From: Rubritepida sp.
GTDB lineage: Bacteria > Pseudomonadota > Alphaproteobacteria > Acetobacterales > Acetobacteraceae
Length of the DNA: 10,840 nucleotides
Reading direction: 5' to 3'
Assembly (NCBI GenBank): GCA_014376425.1
Contig: JACMRO010000475.1
Location: 1-10,840 of the forward strand
Of this stretch, positions 1 to 8,872 are shown one piece after another. The translations under genes and the position numbers were made by a program. Within the stretch, counting starts at the first letter, position 1. Each line of letters starts with the position of its first letter. The notes beneath the pieces are model-generated. The model did no database searches. It saw only the letters and a list, made by a program, of their open reading frames with translations, and was not told the origin of the DNA.

Positions 1-1
1 C

Positions 2-181
2 ACGCCGGCCGCGCTGATCGGGCGTGGCGGCTCTCCGTATCAGCGCGAATTACGTGGGACGCTGAACGAGATCGTCGTCCGTGCACCAGGCTGGGCCGTT
101 GAGGGCCCTGTGCTGCTGTTACTCGGCGAGGCAGTGGCGATGGGCGGGCTGCCCGATCGGGCGCGAGCCGCCGTTGCCTGA
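2..181 (+). CDS. SAM-dependent tetrapyrrole methyltransferase, C-terminal end (SUMT/CobA-like), partial
   Basis: The frame is open from the left edge to a TGA at 179-181 and gives the last 59 residues of a protein that begins outside the window. It contains TPAALIGRGGSPYQRELRGTL and ends with GPVLLLLGEAVAM. In the uroporphyrinogen-III/precorrin methyltransferase family the same place holds a pattern like TPVA..E..T.P.QR...GTL, then a hydrophobic strand GPAL.vvGEVV, which forms part of the SAM-binding C-terminal lobe. The closest fit is uroporphyrinogen-III C-methyltransferase, which makes precorrin-2 for siroheme or cobalamin. A precorrin-4 or other cobalamin methyltransferase of the same fold cannot be excluded from this short piece. 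Family membership is seen in the motifs; the exact reaction is inference. No partner genes are visible downstream, where the strand is taken over by mobile-gene debris. Confidence 0.65.
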   Translation, partial: TPAALIGRGGSPYQRELRGTLNEIVVRAPGWAVEGPVLLLLGEAVAMGGLPDRARAAVA

Positions 182-404
182 GGCTCTGCTTGCATGGAAA
201 GCCCGCCATCGCGCATGCGAAGGCAACGCCCCTACGGGCTTAGCTGTCCCACACCGCCGACAGCGACATTACACCCTCACCGAGCACGAGGACCACGCTT
301 TCGGAGTCAAGACGCTGGGCTTGTCAAACTCCTACGCCACGGCGGATTACGACTGTGATCATTTTGTCATGCAGAGTGCGCATCTGGCGCGCCGCGTGCG
401 GCGA
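182..404. other. Gene-poor spacer between methyltransferase end and recombinase remnant
   Basis: I find no convincing gene, tRNA or clear terminator here. A plus-strand frame stays open through it but has no recognisable motif and runs on antisense to the recombinase remnant, so I treat it as chance. The stretch probably contains the boundary between the chromosomal methyltransferase gene and the mobile patch to its right. Confidence 0.4.
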
Positions 405-1003
405 TTAGGGGATTGGTTGGAGACGCAGATGGCGACCACCGTCGCCTGCTGCCTCTCCCATTCCACCGGAAACGGCTCCATCAGCAGCCACCTCGCGAGC
501 CAAAGCCGCCAGGGCGGCGTCTGGGCCACAGCCGGGTCGGTAGCCACAGTCCCCGCCCAGCACCCGGCCACGGGCCCTGGCGACCACCAGCGCGGCTCGT
601 GTCCGCTCCCCAATCAGCTCCGCTCGTTCTGCGCCATGGCAGCGTAAATCCGCAGCATGAGGTCGTTGGCGCCTGGCATGTCCGCCGCCCGTAGCGACAC
701 CCCATCCTCCAGCAACTGCGACAGGGTGTGTGCTCGACGGGTGATCCGATCGAGCCGTGTTGCGATCAGCGTGGCTCTCAGCCGGCGACAGGCAGCCAGT
801 GCCGACTGGAAGCCCGGCCGGCGGTCGTCCTTGCCAGAGGCGACGTCTGAGTGCTCCGCGACCATCACCCAGCCTTGTGCCGCCACGAAGGCACGGACGC
901 CCGCCTGCTGCGCCTCCAGCCCCAGGCCAGACTGACCCTGCTCGGCGGTCGAGACCCGGTAGAGCCCGACCGCCAGCCGGGGTGAGGCCGCTCGTGCTGT
1001 CAT
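405..1003 (-). pseudogene. Serine recombinase (resolvase/invertase family), frameshifted
   Basis: The first 129 codons from the ATG at 1003 give a resolvase N-terminal catalytic domain. YRVSTAEQ carries the nucleophile Ser18 and Arg16, and it is followed by GLGLEAQ, VASGKDDRRPGF and ATRLDRITR, the usual active-site arginine and Asp-Arg region. The frame then stops at TGA 614-616 right after MAQNER. In the next frame the family sequence continues as ELIGERTRAAL, ARGRVLGG and GYRP, which is the E-helix that normally follows AMAEFER. Restoring one G in the minus-strand run at about 619-621 joins the two frames. After about residue 165 the match fades, and the open frame ends at 405. Such enzymes cut and rejoin DNA at specific sites during inversion, resolution or integration. 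The start overlaps the DUF3489 stop by ATGA, so the two genes were translated as a pair. The protein is presumably inactive, unless the lesion is a sequencing error. Confidence 0.85.
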
Positions 1004-1262
1004 GCTCCCGCTGCAACCCTGAAGACACTGTGCAAGCCGCGTGAGCCCTGCGCGCCAGGGCCGACCTGCCGGACGCGCCCCAGAACTTCGACGTTGATGC
1101 TCTGGCGCTTCTTAAGCCCGGCAAAGAAGCCACGGACGGTGTGCTGCTGCCAGCCGGTGCCCTCCATGATCTGGGCGATAGTCGCGCCCTGTAAACGACG
1201 CAGGAGCGTCAGGACCGCCTCCTGCTTGGTGGCTTGGCGGGGCGTACCGGATTCACGGGCCG
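1000..1262 (-). CDS. DUF3489 domain protein, N-terminus apparently lost
   Basis: The reading frame contains TKQEAVLTLLRR, GATIAQIMEGTGWQQHTVRG and FFAGLKKR, followed by INVEVLGRVRQVGPG. This is the pattern of the DUF3489 domain, a small helix-turn-helix-like unit of unknown function found near recombinases in many alphaproteobacteria. The domain occupies the whole recognisable part, about 80 residues, and ends at TGA 1000-1002, which overlaps the recombinase ATG. The open frame runs back to an ATG at 1449, but upstream of about 1262 it is antisense to an IS630 transposase and shows no family sequence. I therefore think the true N-terminus was replaced by the IS fragment. The functional start is unknown. 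A role as a DNA-binding partner of the recombinase is inference from the domain shape and the coupling. Confidence 0.7.
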
Positions 1263-1264
1263 GC

Positions 1265-1520
1265 CGGGGCCGGCATGCGGTGCTGCTGCTCGACCCGGCC
1301 GGCTGGCACCTCTTGGGCGAGGTGGCGTTGCCCGCAAAATGCCCGGAGCTGAACGTGATGGAGAACGTCTGGCAGTTCAGGCGCGACAACTGGCGTCGAA
1401 CCGGACTTTTCAGAATTATGACGTCAGCGTCGGGCACTGCTGCCACCACTGGAACGCCTCGTCGATCAGCCTCGGTGCATCATGTCCATTGGTATGCGCG
1501 ATTGGACGCATCGGTTTTGA
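1265..1520 (+). pseudogene. IS630-family transposase, C-terminal remnant with frameshifts
   Basis: Three plus-strand frames must be joined to follow the family sequence. Frame one, from about 1274, reads HAVLLLDPAGWH, then LPAKCPELNVMENVWQF and RRDNW. The Asp of LLLD and the Glu of MENVWQ are the second and third acidic residues of the DDE active site. Another frame then gives SNRTFQNYD and a degraded HCCHHWN, and a third gives IMSIGMRDWTHRF before TGA 1518-1520. IS630-family proteins show these blocks in the same order at their C-terminus. The piece between GWH and LPAKCPELN seems about ten residues short, so there is also a small in-frame deletion. Nothing of the N-terminal helix-turn-helix or the first catalytic Asp is visible. 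The left end abuts the truncated DUF3489 gene on the opposite strand. This copy cannot be active. Confidence 0.85.
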
Positions 1521-1659
1521 TCAGCGGAGTTGGGATCACTGCCCGATAGCAGCGAAAGCCCCGTTATTGGCAAGAGTCCATGATCAAAGGGACAAGGTGA
1601 GTGGAGCAGCCGGTCTTCCTCCGAACAGGAAGCAGGCCGGTCATATGTAACACGGGCCG

Positions 1660-1695
1660 GGCGCTGGCTTGATCGTAGCGCTTCTCGCCAGCGCC
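1660..1695 (-). terminator. Inverted repeat downstream of the liv operon, candidate terminator
   Basis: GGCGCTGGC at 1660-1668 and GCCAGCGCC at 1687-1695 form a perfect 9-bp stem with an 18-base loop, 43 bases past the livF stop on the minus strand. No T-run follows on that strand, so it is not a classical intrinsic terminator. It could block RNA decay, or belong to the nearby mobile debris. A smaller 6-bp hairpin lies at 1615-1632. Confidence 0.35.
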
Positions 1696-1737
1696 GCTCG
1701 GAACCACGGCGGCACCGGGGCACTGACTTCGTGACCC

Positions 1738-2443
1738 TCACTCCTGCCCGAAATAGGCACGTTCGAGCCGGGCAGGCAGGCCCGGCTCACGCGCCGACGC
1801 GGCCAGGACGATCTGGCCCTGTGCCAGTGCGTAAACCCGGTCGGATACCTTGAGCGCTTTTTCGATCAATTGTTCGACCAGCAACACGGCGGTGCCGGCG
1901 GCACGTAGGCGCGAAACCACGTCGAGCACGCGATCCACCAGCACGGGCGACAGGCCGGCGGACGGCTCGTCCAGCATCAGAAGCCTTGGTCGGCGCATCA
2001 ACCCTTGGGCGACCGCCAGCATCTGTTGCTGACCGCCGCTCAGCGTGCCGCCGCGCTCTTGCCGCTTGGCCGCAATCTCCGGGAAAGAGACCAGGGCTTC
2101 CTCCAGGCGCGCGTTCCTTTCGCCGCGCGGCAGGTCGTAGCCGGCGAGCAGCAGGTTATCGGTCACCGAGATTTGGGTGAAGATCCTGTGCCCCTCGATC
2201 ACGTGCACCAGGCCGGCGCGCGCACCCTCACGCGGGCCGGTGCCCTGCATGTCGCGCCCGTCGAAACGGAATTCGCCGCGCCACGACAGCAGGCCGGATA
2301 GGGCGCGGAGCAGCGTCGTCTTGCCAGCCCCGTTCGGACCCAGCAGAGCTACGACCTCGCCGGCGGCAATGTCCAGCGAGACGCCGTTCAGCACGCCGAT
2401 CTTGCCGTAGCCCGCGGTCAGCGCCCGCACGGCCAGCAACGGT

Positions 2444-2463
<20 letters not shown>
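1738..2463 (-). CDS. livF: HAAT-type ABC importer ATP-binding subunit, LivF-like
   Basis: This 241-residue cytoplasmic ATPase powers import through the LivH/LivM channel. It has Walker A GPNGAGKTT at residues 42-50, the LivF-type Q-loop block VIEGHRIF at 88-95, ABC signature LSGGQQQ at 141-147 and Walker B LLMLDEPSAGL at 161-171. After Walker B comes LLVEQ, where LivF proteins have Gln in place of the usual switch His. Length and motif order are normal for LivF. It is the last gene of the minus-strand operon. Its GTG start lies inside the end of the livM-livG fusion gene with a 20-base overlap and is preceded by a strong Shine-Dalgarno sequence, so it is translated together with that gene. 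The substrate is set by the binding protein and cannot be read from this subunit. Confidence 0.95.
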
Positions 2464-4198
<1,735 letters not shown>

Positions 4199-5055
4199 CA
4201 AACCCGCCGCGACGCGGTGGCGCCGAACAGGCCCTGCGGCGCGGCCAGCAGCACAATGATGAACAGGGTGAAGACCGCGACCGAGGAGAAGATGCCGCCC
4301 ACCCAGAAATTTGCCGCCTGCTGGAACAGCCCGAGAGCTATGCCGCCGATCACCGCGCCCCTGTTGTTGCCCAATCCGCCCAGCGCCACTGGGATGAAGC
4401 CATAGAAGTTCAGCAGCGGCCCGTTGGCAAAGAAGGCGAGGAGCAACTGGCCGCCTGAAAAGCCCGCCAATCCGCCAACCGCACCGGCCAGCGCGTAACT
4501 GGCGATGCGCAGATTTCGCTCCGGCAGGCCCAGCGCGCGAGCAGCGAAATTGTCCTCGGAGATCGCCACGAAGGCGCGGCCCACCAGGGTGCGCCGGTAA
4601 AGGTATTCCAGGCCCAGGATGGTGACGGCGCATGTCGCCACCGGCAACCAGTACTTCTCCTCCCAGCCGCCGATGGTCAGGTCCAGCAGCCGCGGGAAGG
4701 GCTGCGGCTCGGTGCCCCACTGGATTGCGGTGAATTGCTGGATCAGCAGCGCCATTGCCAGCGTGGTCAGCACGTAGAGGTGCTGGTCGAGGCTTTTCAG
4801 CACCGGGCGCACCGCGACGATCTCGGTCACCACCCCGATCGCGGCGCAGCCCAGCACCATCAACCCCAACGCCAATACGGGGTGCAGACCCAGCCGCAGC
4901 AGGAACAGCGAGCCCAGCACGCCACCCAGCATTCCCAACTGGCCGGCGGTGAAACTCATCACGCGCGAGGTCGCGAACATCGTGTTGTAGGTGATGCCGA
5001 TCATCGCGTAGATGGCGCCAACTGCCAGGCCCGAGGCCAGGATGGAAGCAAGCAT

Positions 5056-6234
5056 TCAGCCGTAGCCCGGGGCCAGGGTGAACGCGCCGTCGCGTGCCGA
5101 ATTGGCCGCGGACATCACCACATCCGCCACCGGGTAGCCGTCGTGATTGGTGGCACTGTAGGTGTATTCCCCGAAATAGCCGGGATAGGCGTTGAGCGAG
5201 TTCCAGTGCGCGATGATCGCCTCCTTGGCGGTCGAATTACTGGCCTCGACGGCCTTGGCCACGAGGTTCACCGCGTCGATGCCGCAGGCCACCCACCACA
5301 GCAGTGTGTCCCGCAGATCGACCTTGCCGCGCAGCCGGCTGACCAAATCTGCAGTGCGCGGCGGCAGGTTGCCGGCTGCATCATAACTGCAGCTGCGGTA
5401 GCCGATGGCATAGACCTTTTCCCAGTTCGCCGGCCGTTCGATCAGCCCGGCGATCTCGCCCGACGAGAGCGAAGGATGTCCAACGAAGGGCACGTCCCAG
5501 TTCTGTGCCGCGCGGGTGTTCAGCATCCGAGCGATCATGCCGGTGGATACGCTCCAGATGACGATGGCCTGGGCGCCGGCGGCGCGCGCGCGCAGCATGT
5601 CTGGCGTCATGTCCGGCTGTGTCGCATCGATGTTGGCCTTGTATACCACCTCGGCACCATCGCGCTGGAAGGCGGCGACAGAGGCATTGGTGGCGCTCAC
5701 GCCGTAGCCCGTGGTGTCGCCGATCACGGCCACCTTACGGGCGTTGACGCGGTTCAAGCAGTAACCGCGCACCGCGTCGTCCCACTGCGTGTTCGAGGGC
5801 GCGATGCGGAAGGCATTGGGGTAGCGGCGCGCGTCGATCAGGCTGTCCACCACGCAGGGATGGATGTTGGGCATGCCGGCGCGGGCCATGATGGCGGTGG
5901 TGGCCAGGCTCTCGCCCGAATTGGTCGGCCCCCAGATGGCGTGGACCCGCAGCTGGCTGATCATTTCCTGCGTGGCGTTGACTGCCTTGGTTGGGTCGCC
6001 CTGGGTGTCGCGGGTGAGGATTTCAACGCGGCGGCCGCGCACGCCTCCCGCCGCGTTGATCGCCTCGGCGGCGAACAGCACGCCGCGGTTGAAGCCGACG
6101 GCGGGGGCGGAGCTGGGGCCAGTCATGGCAGCAAGCCAGCCAATGCGGATAGGCTCCGCCTGCGCGAGGGCCGGGGTGGCGAGGGCGGTGGCGGCAAAGC
6201 TGCTGAGTGCGAGGTCGCGACGGGTGATTGTCAT
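5056..6234 (-). CDS. HAAT-type ABC importer substrate-binding protein (Peripla_BP_6/LivK-like)
   Basis: The 392-residue product is the periplasmic receptor that gives the importer its specificity. The start MTITRRDLALSSF carries a twin-arginine pair followed by a hydrophobic stretch and PALA-QA, suggesting cleavage after residue 24 and possible Tat export. Mature family motifs follow: IRIGWLAAMTGPSSAPAVG, GVLFAAEAINAAGGVRGR, DTQGDPTKAVN and WGPTNSGES. These match type I binding proteins of the LivK/AmiC kind. I chose ATG 6234 because it places the signal at the N-terminus. An in-frame ATG at 6282 overlaps the enzyme's stop by ATGA and would add 16 residues, and it is a real alternative. The leading enzyme gene and the sequence's distance from classic LivJ/LivK suggest a ligand other than branched-chain amino acids; that is inference. 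Confidence 0.92.
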   Translation of the reverse strand: MTITRRDLALSSFAATALATPALAQAEPIRIGWLAAMTGPSSAPAVGFNRGVLFAAEAINAAGGVRGRRVEILTRDTQGDPTKAVNATQEMISQLRVHAIWGPTNSGESLATTAIMARAGMPNIHPCVVDSLIDARRYPNAFRIAPSNTQWDDAVRGYCLNRVNARKVAVIGDTTGYGVSATNASVAAFQRDGAEVVYKANIDATQPDMTPDMLRARAAGAQAIVIWSVSTGMIARMLNTRAAQNWDVPFVGHPSLSSGEIAGLIERPANWEKVYAIGYRSCSYDAAGNLPPRTADLVSRLRGKVDLRDTLLWWVACGIDAVNLVAKAVEASNSTAKEAIIAHWNSLNAYPGYFGEYTYSATNHDGYPVADVVMSAANSARDGAFTLAPGYG

Positions 6235-6278
6235 GACGCTTCTTGTTCCCTGTGTTGTTGGGGGTCGATCAGTGGTTT

Positions 6279-7403
6279 TCATTGGCGCAGGCCAGGCCCC
6301 GTGCGGGTCGGCGGGCCCTTGGCGTACCGGGCAAGCATTGCGGGGTCCGGGTCGCAGCCCAGTCCCGGCGCGTCGGGGACGGCCAGGTGGCCATCACGCG
6401 GGCGAACCCAGGGGTCGAAGGGATTGGCCTCCATTTCCAGCCAGAGCACCTCGATCATCGGCGCCTCGACCAGTGCTGCCGCGATGTGCAGCGTAGCCAG
6501 AAAGCCCGGCCCGAAATACGGGCTGTGCAGCGCCACCTCGATCCCATGCGCCTGGCACAAATGGATGACGCGGATCATCTCGCCGATCCCGCCGATCTTG
6601 GTGACGCTGGGCTGCGCCACGTCGATGGCGCCAGCCTCGATCAGCGCGCGGAAGCCGTACAGTCCGGCGACATTCTCGCCAGCGGAAAGGGGAATGCCGT
6701 GCTGGCGCAGGCTGGCCAGCCCGTGCGCATCCTCGGGCGGCCAGACCGGCTCCTCCAGCCACAACAGGCCGTCATCGGCAAGCGAGGCCGCCATGGCGCG
6801 CGCCTGCACCGGGTTCCAGGCGCAGTTCACGTCGAGCATGATCCGCGCATCAGGCGCGGCCTGCTGCGCGGCGTGGACAGCAGCGCGCGTCAGCTCGTGC
6901 AGCTTGATGTGCCGGTAGCCGGCGGCTCGGGCCGCAGCGGTGTTCCGCGCCACCAGGGCGAGGTCGCCGCCATAGCTCAGCAGGCTGGCATAGGCGGGCA
7001 GGGGCGCCGGCTTGGCACCGCCGAGCAGCCGGTAGAGCGGCAATCCAGCGCGCTTGCCCAGAATATCCCACAACGCGATTTCGATGCCCGAGAAGCCATA
7101 GACGAAGGCGCCATTGCGACCGAGTAGGTGGATACCGTGCAGCACTTCCCGGCGCAGCGCCTGAAGATCCCCGGCGTCCCGCCCCACGACCAATGGGGCG
7201 ATGATGCAGTCGATAGCGGCGCGGGTGGCGGGAATGGCGGCATGGCCAAAGGCTTCGCCCCAGCCGACAAGGCCGTCTTCCGTCTCAACTTTGACCAGCA
7301 GAATTTCCATGCGATCCCAGGGCTGACCCGCGAAAAGCGGCTGCGGCCCTCCCATGTCAAAGGGCATCGCAACGATGGATGTCTCGATAGCCACGACGCG
7401 CAC
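6279..7403 (-). CDS. Enolase-superfamily enzyme, mandelate racemase/muconate lactonizing family
   Basis: With GTG 7403 as start the protein has 374 residues, normal for the family. An N-terminal capping domain includes VRVVAIET, GLVGWGEAFGHA and SGIEIALWDILGKRAGLPL. The barrel carries the metal ligands D191 (MLDVN), E217 (LWLEEP) and E243 (SAGEN). The general bases expected of the mandelate-racemase subgroup are present as D261 (IDVAQPSVTKIGG) and H293 (ALHSPYFGPG). On the opposite face the usual K-x-K is K167-L-H169. These enzymes remove a proton next to a carboxylate and then racemise the substrate or eliminate water, acting on hydroxy or sugar acids. The exact substrate cannot be read. An in-frame ATG at 7502 adds 33 residues unlike the family, so I rejected it. 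The gene leads the operon; its TGA lies 44 bases before the chosen receptor start. Confidence 0.93.
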   Translation of the reverse strand: MRVVAIETSIVAMPFDMGGPQPLFAGQPWDRMEILLVKVETEDGLVGWGEAFGHAAIPATRAAIDCIIAPLVVGRDAGDLQALRREVLHGIHLLGRNGAFVYGFSGIEIALWDILGKRAGLPLYRLLGGAKPAPLPAYASLLSYGGDLALVARNTAAARAAGYRHIKLHELTRAAVHAAQQAAPDARIMLDVNCAWNPVQARAMAASLADDGLLWLEEPVWPPEDAHGLASLRQHGIPLSAGENVAGLYGFRALIEAGAIDVAQPSVTKIGGIGEMIRVIHLCQAHGIEVALHSPYFGPGFLATLHIAAALVEAPMIEVLWLEMEANPFDPWVRPRDGHLAVPDAPGLGCDPDPAMLARYAKGPPTRTGPGLRQ

Positions 7404-7452
7404 CGTGCCGACTTTCAGAGCCGTTTTCGGCCTTCGAACGTTCCCGAGCCGC

Positions 7453-7480
7453 AGATTACGGACATCGCTAGATACTGCAA
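7453..7480 (-). promoter_or_regulatory. Possible promoter of the enzyme-transporter operon
   Basis: On the minus strand TTGCAG (7480-7475) and TAATCT (7458-7453) are separated by 16 bases and lie about 50 bases upstream of GTG 7403. The match to a sigma-70 promoter is only moderate, but nothing better is visible in front of the operon. No operator or regulator gene is evident nearby. Confidence 0.25.
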
Positions 7481-7503
7481 GCGCGGAGCAGCCTTCACCC
7501 AAT

Positions 7504-8345
7504 TACCTTCCCTCAAATGCGTTGACGATTACCCACTACCCGCACGTGAAGAGATCCAAGGACCTCCCCGTCTCGGCAGTTCTGCAGCTTCCTCTGTTCA
7601 ACCATTTCACGCTCCCAAAATATTGGCCATGCGTGGTCCCTTCCTTGGCAGGTTCATGTTACACAGCGACAGCATCAGGGCGCTGCCAGCCCCTGCTGCG
7701 ACGTGTTGAATCCGTATGACGTGATGTGACCGGCACTGCACTAAAACTAGGCCTGTCAGCGGGAACGGGCGTGACGGACCCCTGCCGCCCGATGATCTCA
7801 TGAGACTGGTGCGTAGATGTGTTTGGGCGCGGGCTTGGGCAAACCTTACGGCTAATGCGCCCTGCCATGCTTTTGCCAGCGCTTCGTTGTTCGTGTCGTT
7901 GTTCTTGTCGTTGTTCGTGTCCTTGGCGCTTTGGAGGCTGCCGTCGTCGCTGCGCACAAAGTCCGAGCGTAGTTCATCCCGCTATCGCGATTGGTAGACC
8001 GGGACTCCGGCGCAGAGTGTAAGCCATTGCGGCCAGCCTGACTTGCGATCCCGCCTTCGCCAGCCCCAGCCAGCGCATTCGTCGCAAGCAGCAACTTCGC
8101 TCGCAGGTGCCGACCGGCTGATGCTAGACTAGCGTGCGCCGTGGAGGGTGGCGTCGGCCTGTGAGCCGGGCGCGACCAGGCAGCGGATTTCGCCGAAGTT
8201 TTCGTTCTTCATTCGACCATTGGCGGCGGGTAGGATAAGACCTGCGCTTACGCCACATGCCAACGGGGTGCACTTACTCCGGAAGGCGTCGGTGCCTGGA
8301 CTCACACCGCGGTGGCGAGGAGCGCTCGCCCGCCGATAAGATGCT
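7504..8345. other. Long stretch without a recognisable gene
   Basis: Several overlapping short frames exist on both strands, none with a known motif, a good ribosome-binding site or a family-like start. The longest minus-strand frame, 7607-7957, includes the translated tandem repeat and a Ser/Arg/Pro-rich middle. A minus-strand end reading MKNENFGEIR (about 8211-8129) looks protein-like but has no recognisable family. The stretch may be a mixture of the operon's upstream region and old IS debris. I see no tRNA or riboswitch in it. Confidence 0.45.
7886..7921. repeat. 12-bp tandem repeat, three copies
   Basis: The plus strand reads GTTGTTCGTGTC, GTTGTTCTTGTC, GTTGTTCGTGTC without gaps; the middle copy differs at one base. 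On the minus strand the frame 7957-7607 would translate it as Asn/Asp/Lys/Thr-rich repeats. Confidence 0.85.
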
Positions 8346-8375
8346 TTGACGAATGCATCGAGATCTGCGCATACT
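8346..8375 (+). promoter_or_regulatory. Candidate sigma-70 promoter of the cold-shock gene
   Basis: TTGACG at 8346-8351 and CATACT at 8370-8375 are separated by 18 bases. The first box has five of six consensus bases and the second four of six. Transcription would begin near 8382 and leave a leader of about 125 bases before the ATG at 8507. Long leaders are usual for cold-induced csp mRNAs. Confidence 0.4.
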
Positions 8376-8491
8376 TGGATTGCATTTTTGCCGTTCCGGT
8401 CCAGGAGGTCTGCTGAAGACTGACTGGGTACGACCCGTCCGTCCGGCTTGAGTGAGTAAGGTGCGCCGGGAGTTCCGGTCTGCACGCGATC

Positions 8492-8497
8492 AAGGAG
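8492..8497 (+). promoter_or_regulatory. Shine-Dalgarno sequence of the cold-shock gene
   Basis: AAGGAG lies nine bases before ATG 8507 and fixes that start. Confidence 0.7.
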
Positions 8498-8506
8498 ACT
8501 ACGAAA

Positions 8507-8710
8507 ATGGCTTCAGGCACTGTGAAATGGTTCAACGCTGACAAGGGCTTTGGCTTTATTAGCCCCACCGGTGGTGGCTCGGACGTGTTCGTGCACATAA
8601 CGGCCGTCCAGGCAGCTGGCCTGCAGGGATTGAATGACGGGCAGCAGGTATCATTCGATGTGGTGAAGGAGCGCGGCAAGGAAGCTGCCTCTAATCTAAA
8701 GCTCGCCTAA
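8507..8710 (+). CDS. Cold-shock domain protein, CspA family
   Basis: The 67-residue product is a single cold-shock domain, the usual length for this family. It begins MASGTVKWFNADKGFGFISP. RNP1 is KGFGFI at residues 13-18 and RNP2 is VFVHI at 27-31, the aromatic face that binds single-stranded RNA or DNA. The C-terminus VSFDVVKERGKEAASNLKLA also fits. Such proteins melt secondary structure in mRNA and help translation at low temperature or in stationary phase. The gene stands alone with its own candidate promoter, a long leader and hairpins after the stop. It is the only clearly intact gene right of base 7500. Whether it is cold-induced cannot be told from the sequence. Confidence 0.97.
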   Translation: MASGTVKWFNADKGFGFISPTGGGSDVFVHITAVQAAGLQGLNDGQQVSFDVVKERGKEAASNLKLA

Positions 8711-8736
8711 GAAGCTTCGGTTCGAAGGCGGCCGGT

Positions 8737-8757
8737 CCGCTAATTTGAAGCGGTTTT
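8737..8757 (+). terminator. Short hairpin with T-run after the cold-shock gene
   Basis: CCGCT at 8737-8741 pairs with AGCGG at 8749-8753 around a seven-base loop, and TTTT follows directly. The stem is short, but the position 27 bases past the stop and the T-run fit a weak intrinsic terminator. Confidence 0.4.
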
Positions 8758-8762
8758 GTACA

Positions 8763-8794
8763 TAGGCCCGGTTGGAGCAATCCAGCCGGGCCTA
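8763..8794 (+). terminator. Strong hairpin terminator of the cold-shock gene
   Basis: TAGGCCCGGTTGG at 8763-8775 and CCAGCCGGGCCTA at 8782-8794 form a 13-bp stem with one G-U pair and a six-base loop. A T-rich stretch (CTGTGCTTCTT) follows. This is the best terminator candidate in the window, and its near symmetry may let it work on both strands. Confidence 0.65.
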
Positions 8795-8872
8795 CTGTGC
8801 TTCTTCTCGGTGGCCTGCTATTGAGTATGGATGTATGGATTGGCCATCAGGGTCCAGACTCAATCAGGTCCA

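Noticed and set aside
182..404. A tRNA gene or attachment site beside the recombinase
   Set aside because: I looked for a cloverleaf and for direct repeats flanking the patch and found neither by eye.
81..647. Plus-strand open frame of 188 codons near the left edge
   Set aside because: It overlaps the methyltransferase C-terminus in another frame and runs antisense to the recombinase remnant. No family motif is visible.
1466..1741. Minus-strand open frame of 91 codons just after livF
   Set aside because: It overlaps the IS630 tail on the other strand, has no family signal and is Arg/Ser-rich.
4735..6918. Plus-strand open frame of 727 codons opposite livH, the binding protein and the enzyme
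   Set aside because: It crosses three well-supported genes on the other strand, is rich in His/Gln/Gly/Arg and has no recognisable domain, so it is a chance antisense frame.
6243..7127. Plus-strand open frame of 294 codons opposite the enolase-family gene
   Set aside because: The minus-strand frame carries all catalytic residues of its family. This one has no motif and the composition of an antisense shadow.
7886..7921. A CRISPR array
   Set aside because: The repeated unit is only 12 bases and has no spacers, so it is a simple tandem repeat.
8129..8679. Minus-strand open frames opposite and upstream of the cold-shock gene
   Set aside because: The part opposite csp is antisense to a certain gene. 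The rest has no motif or convincing start; only the end near 8211-8129 deserves a search.
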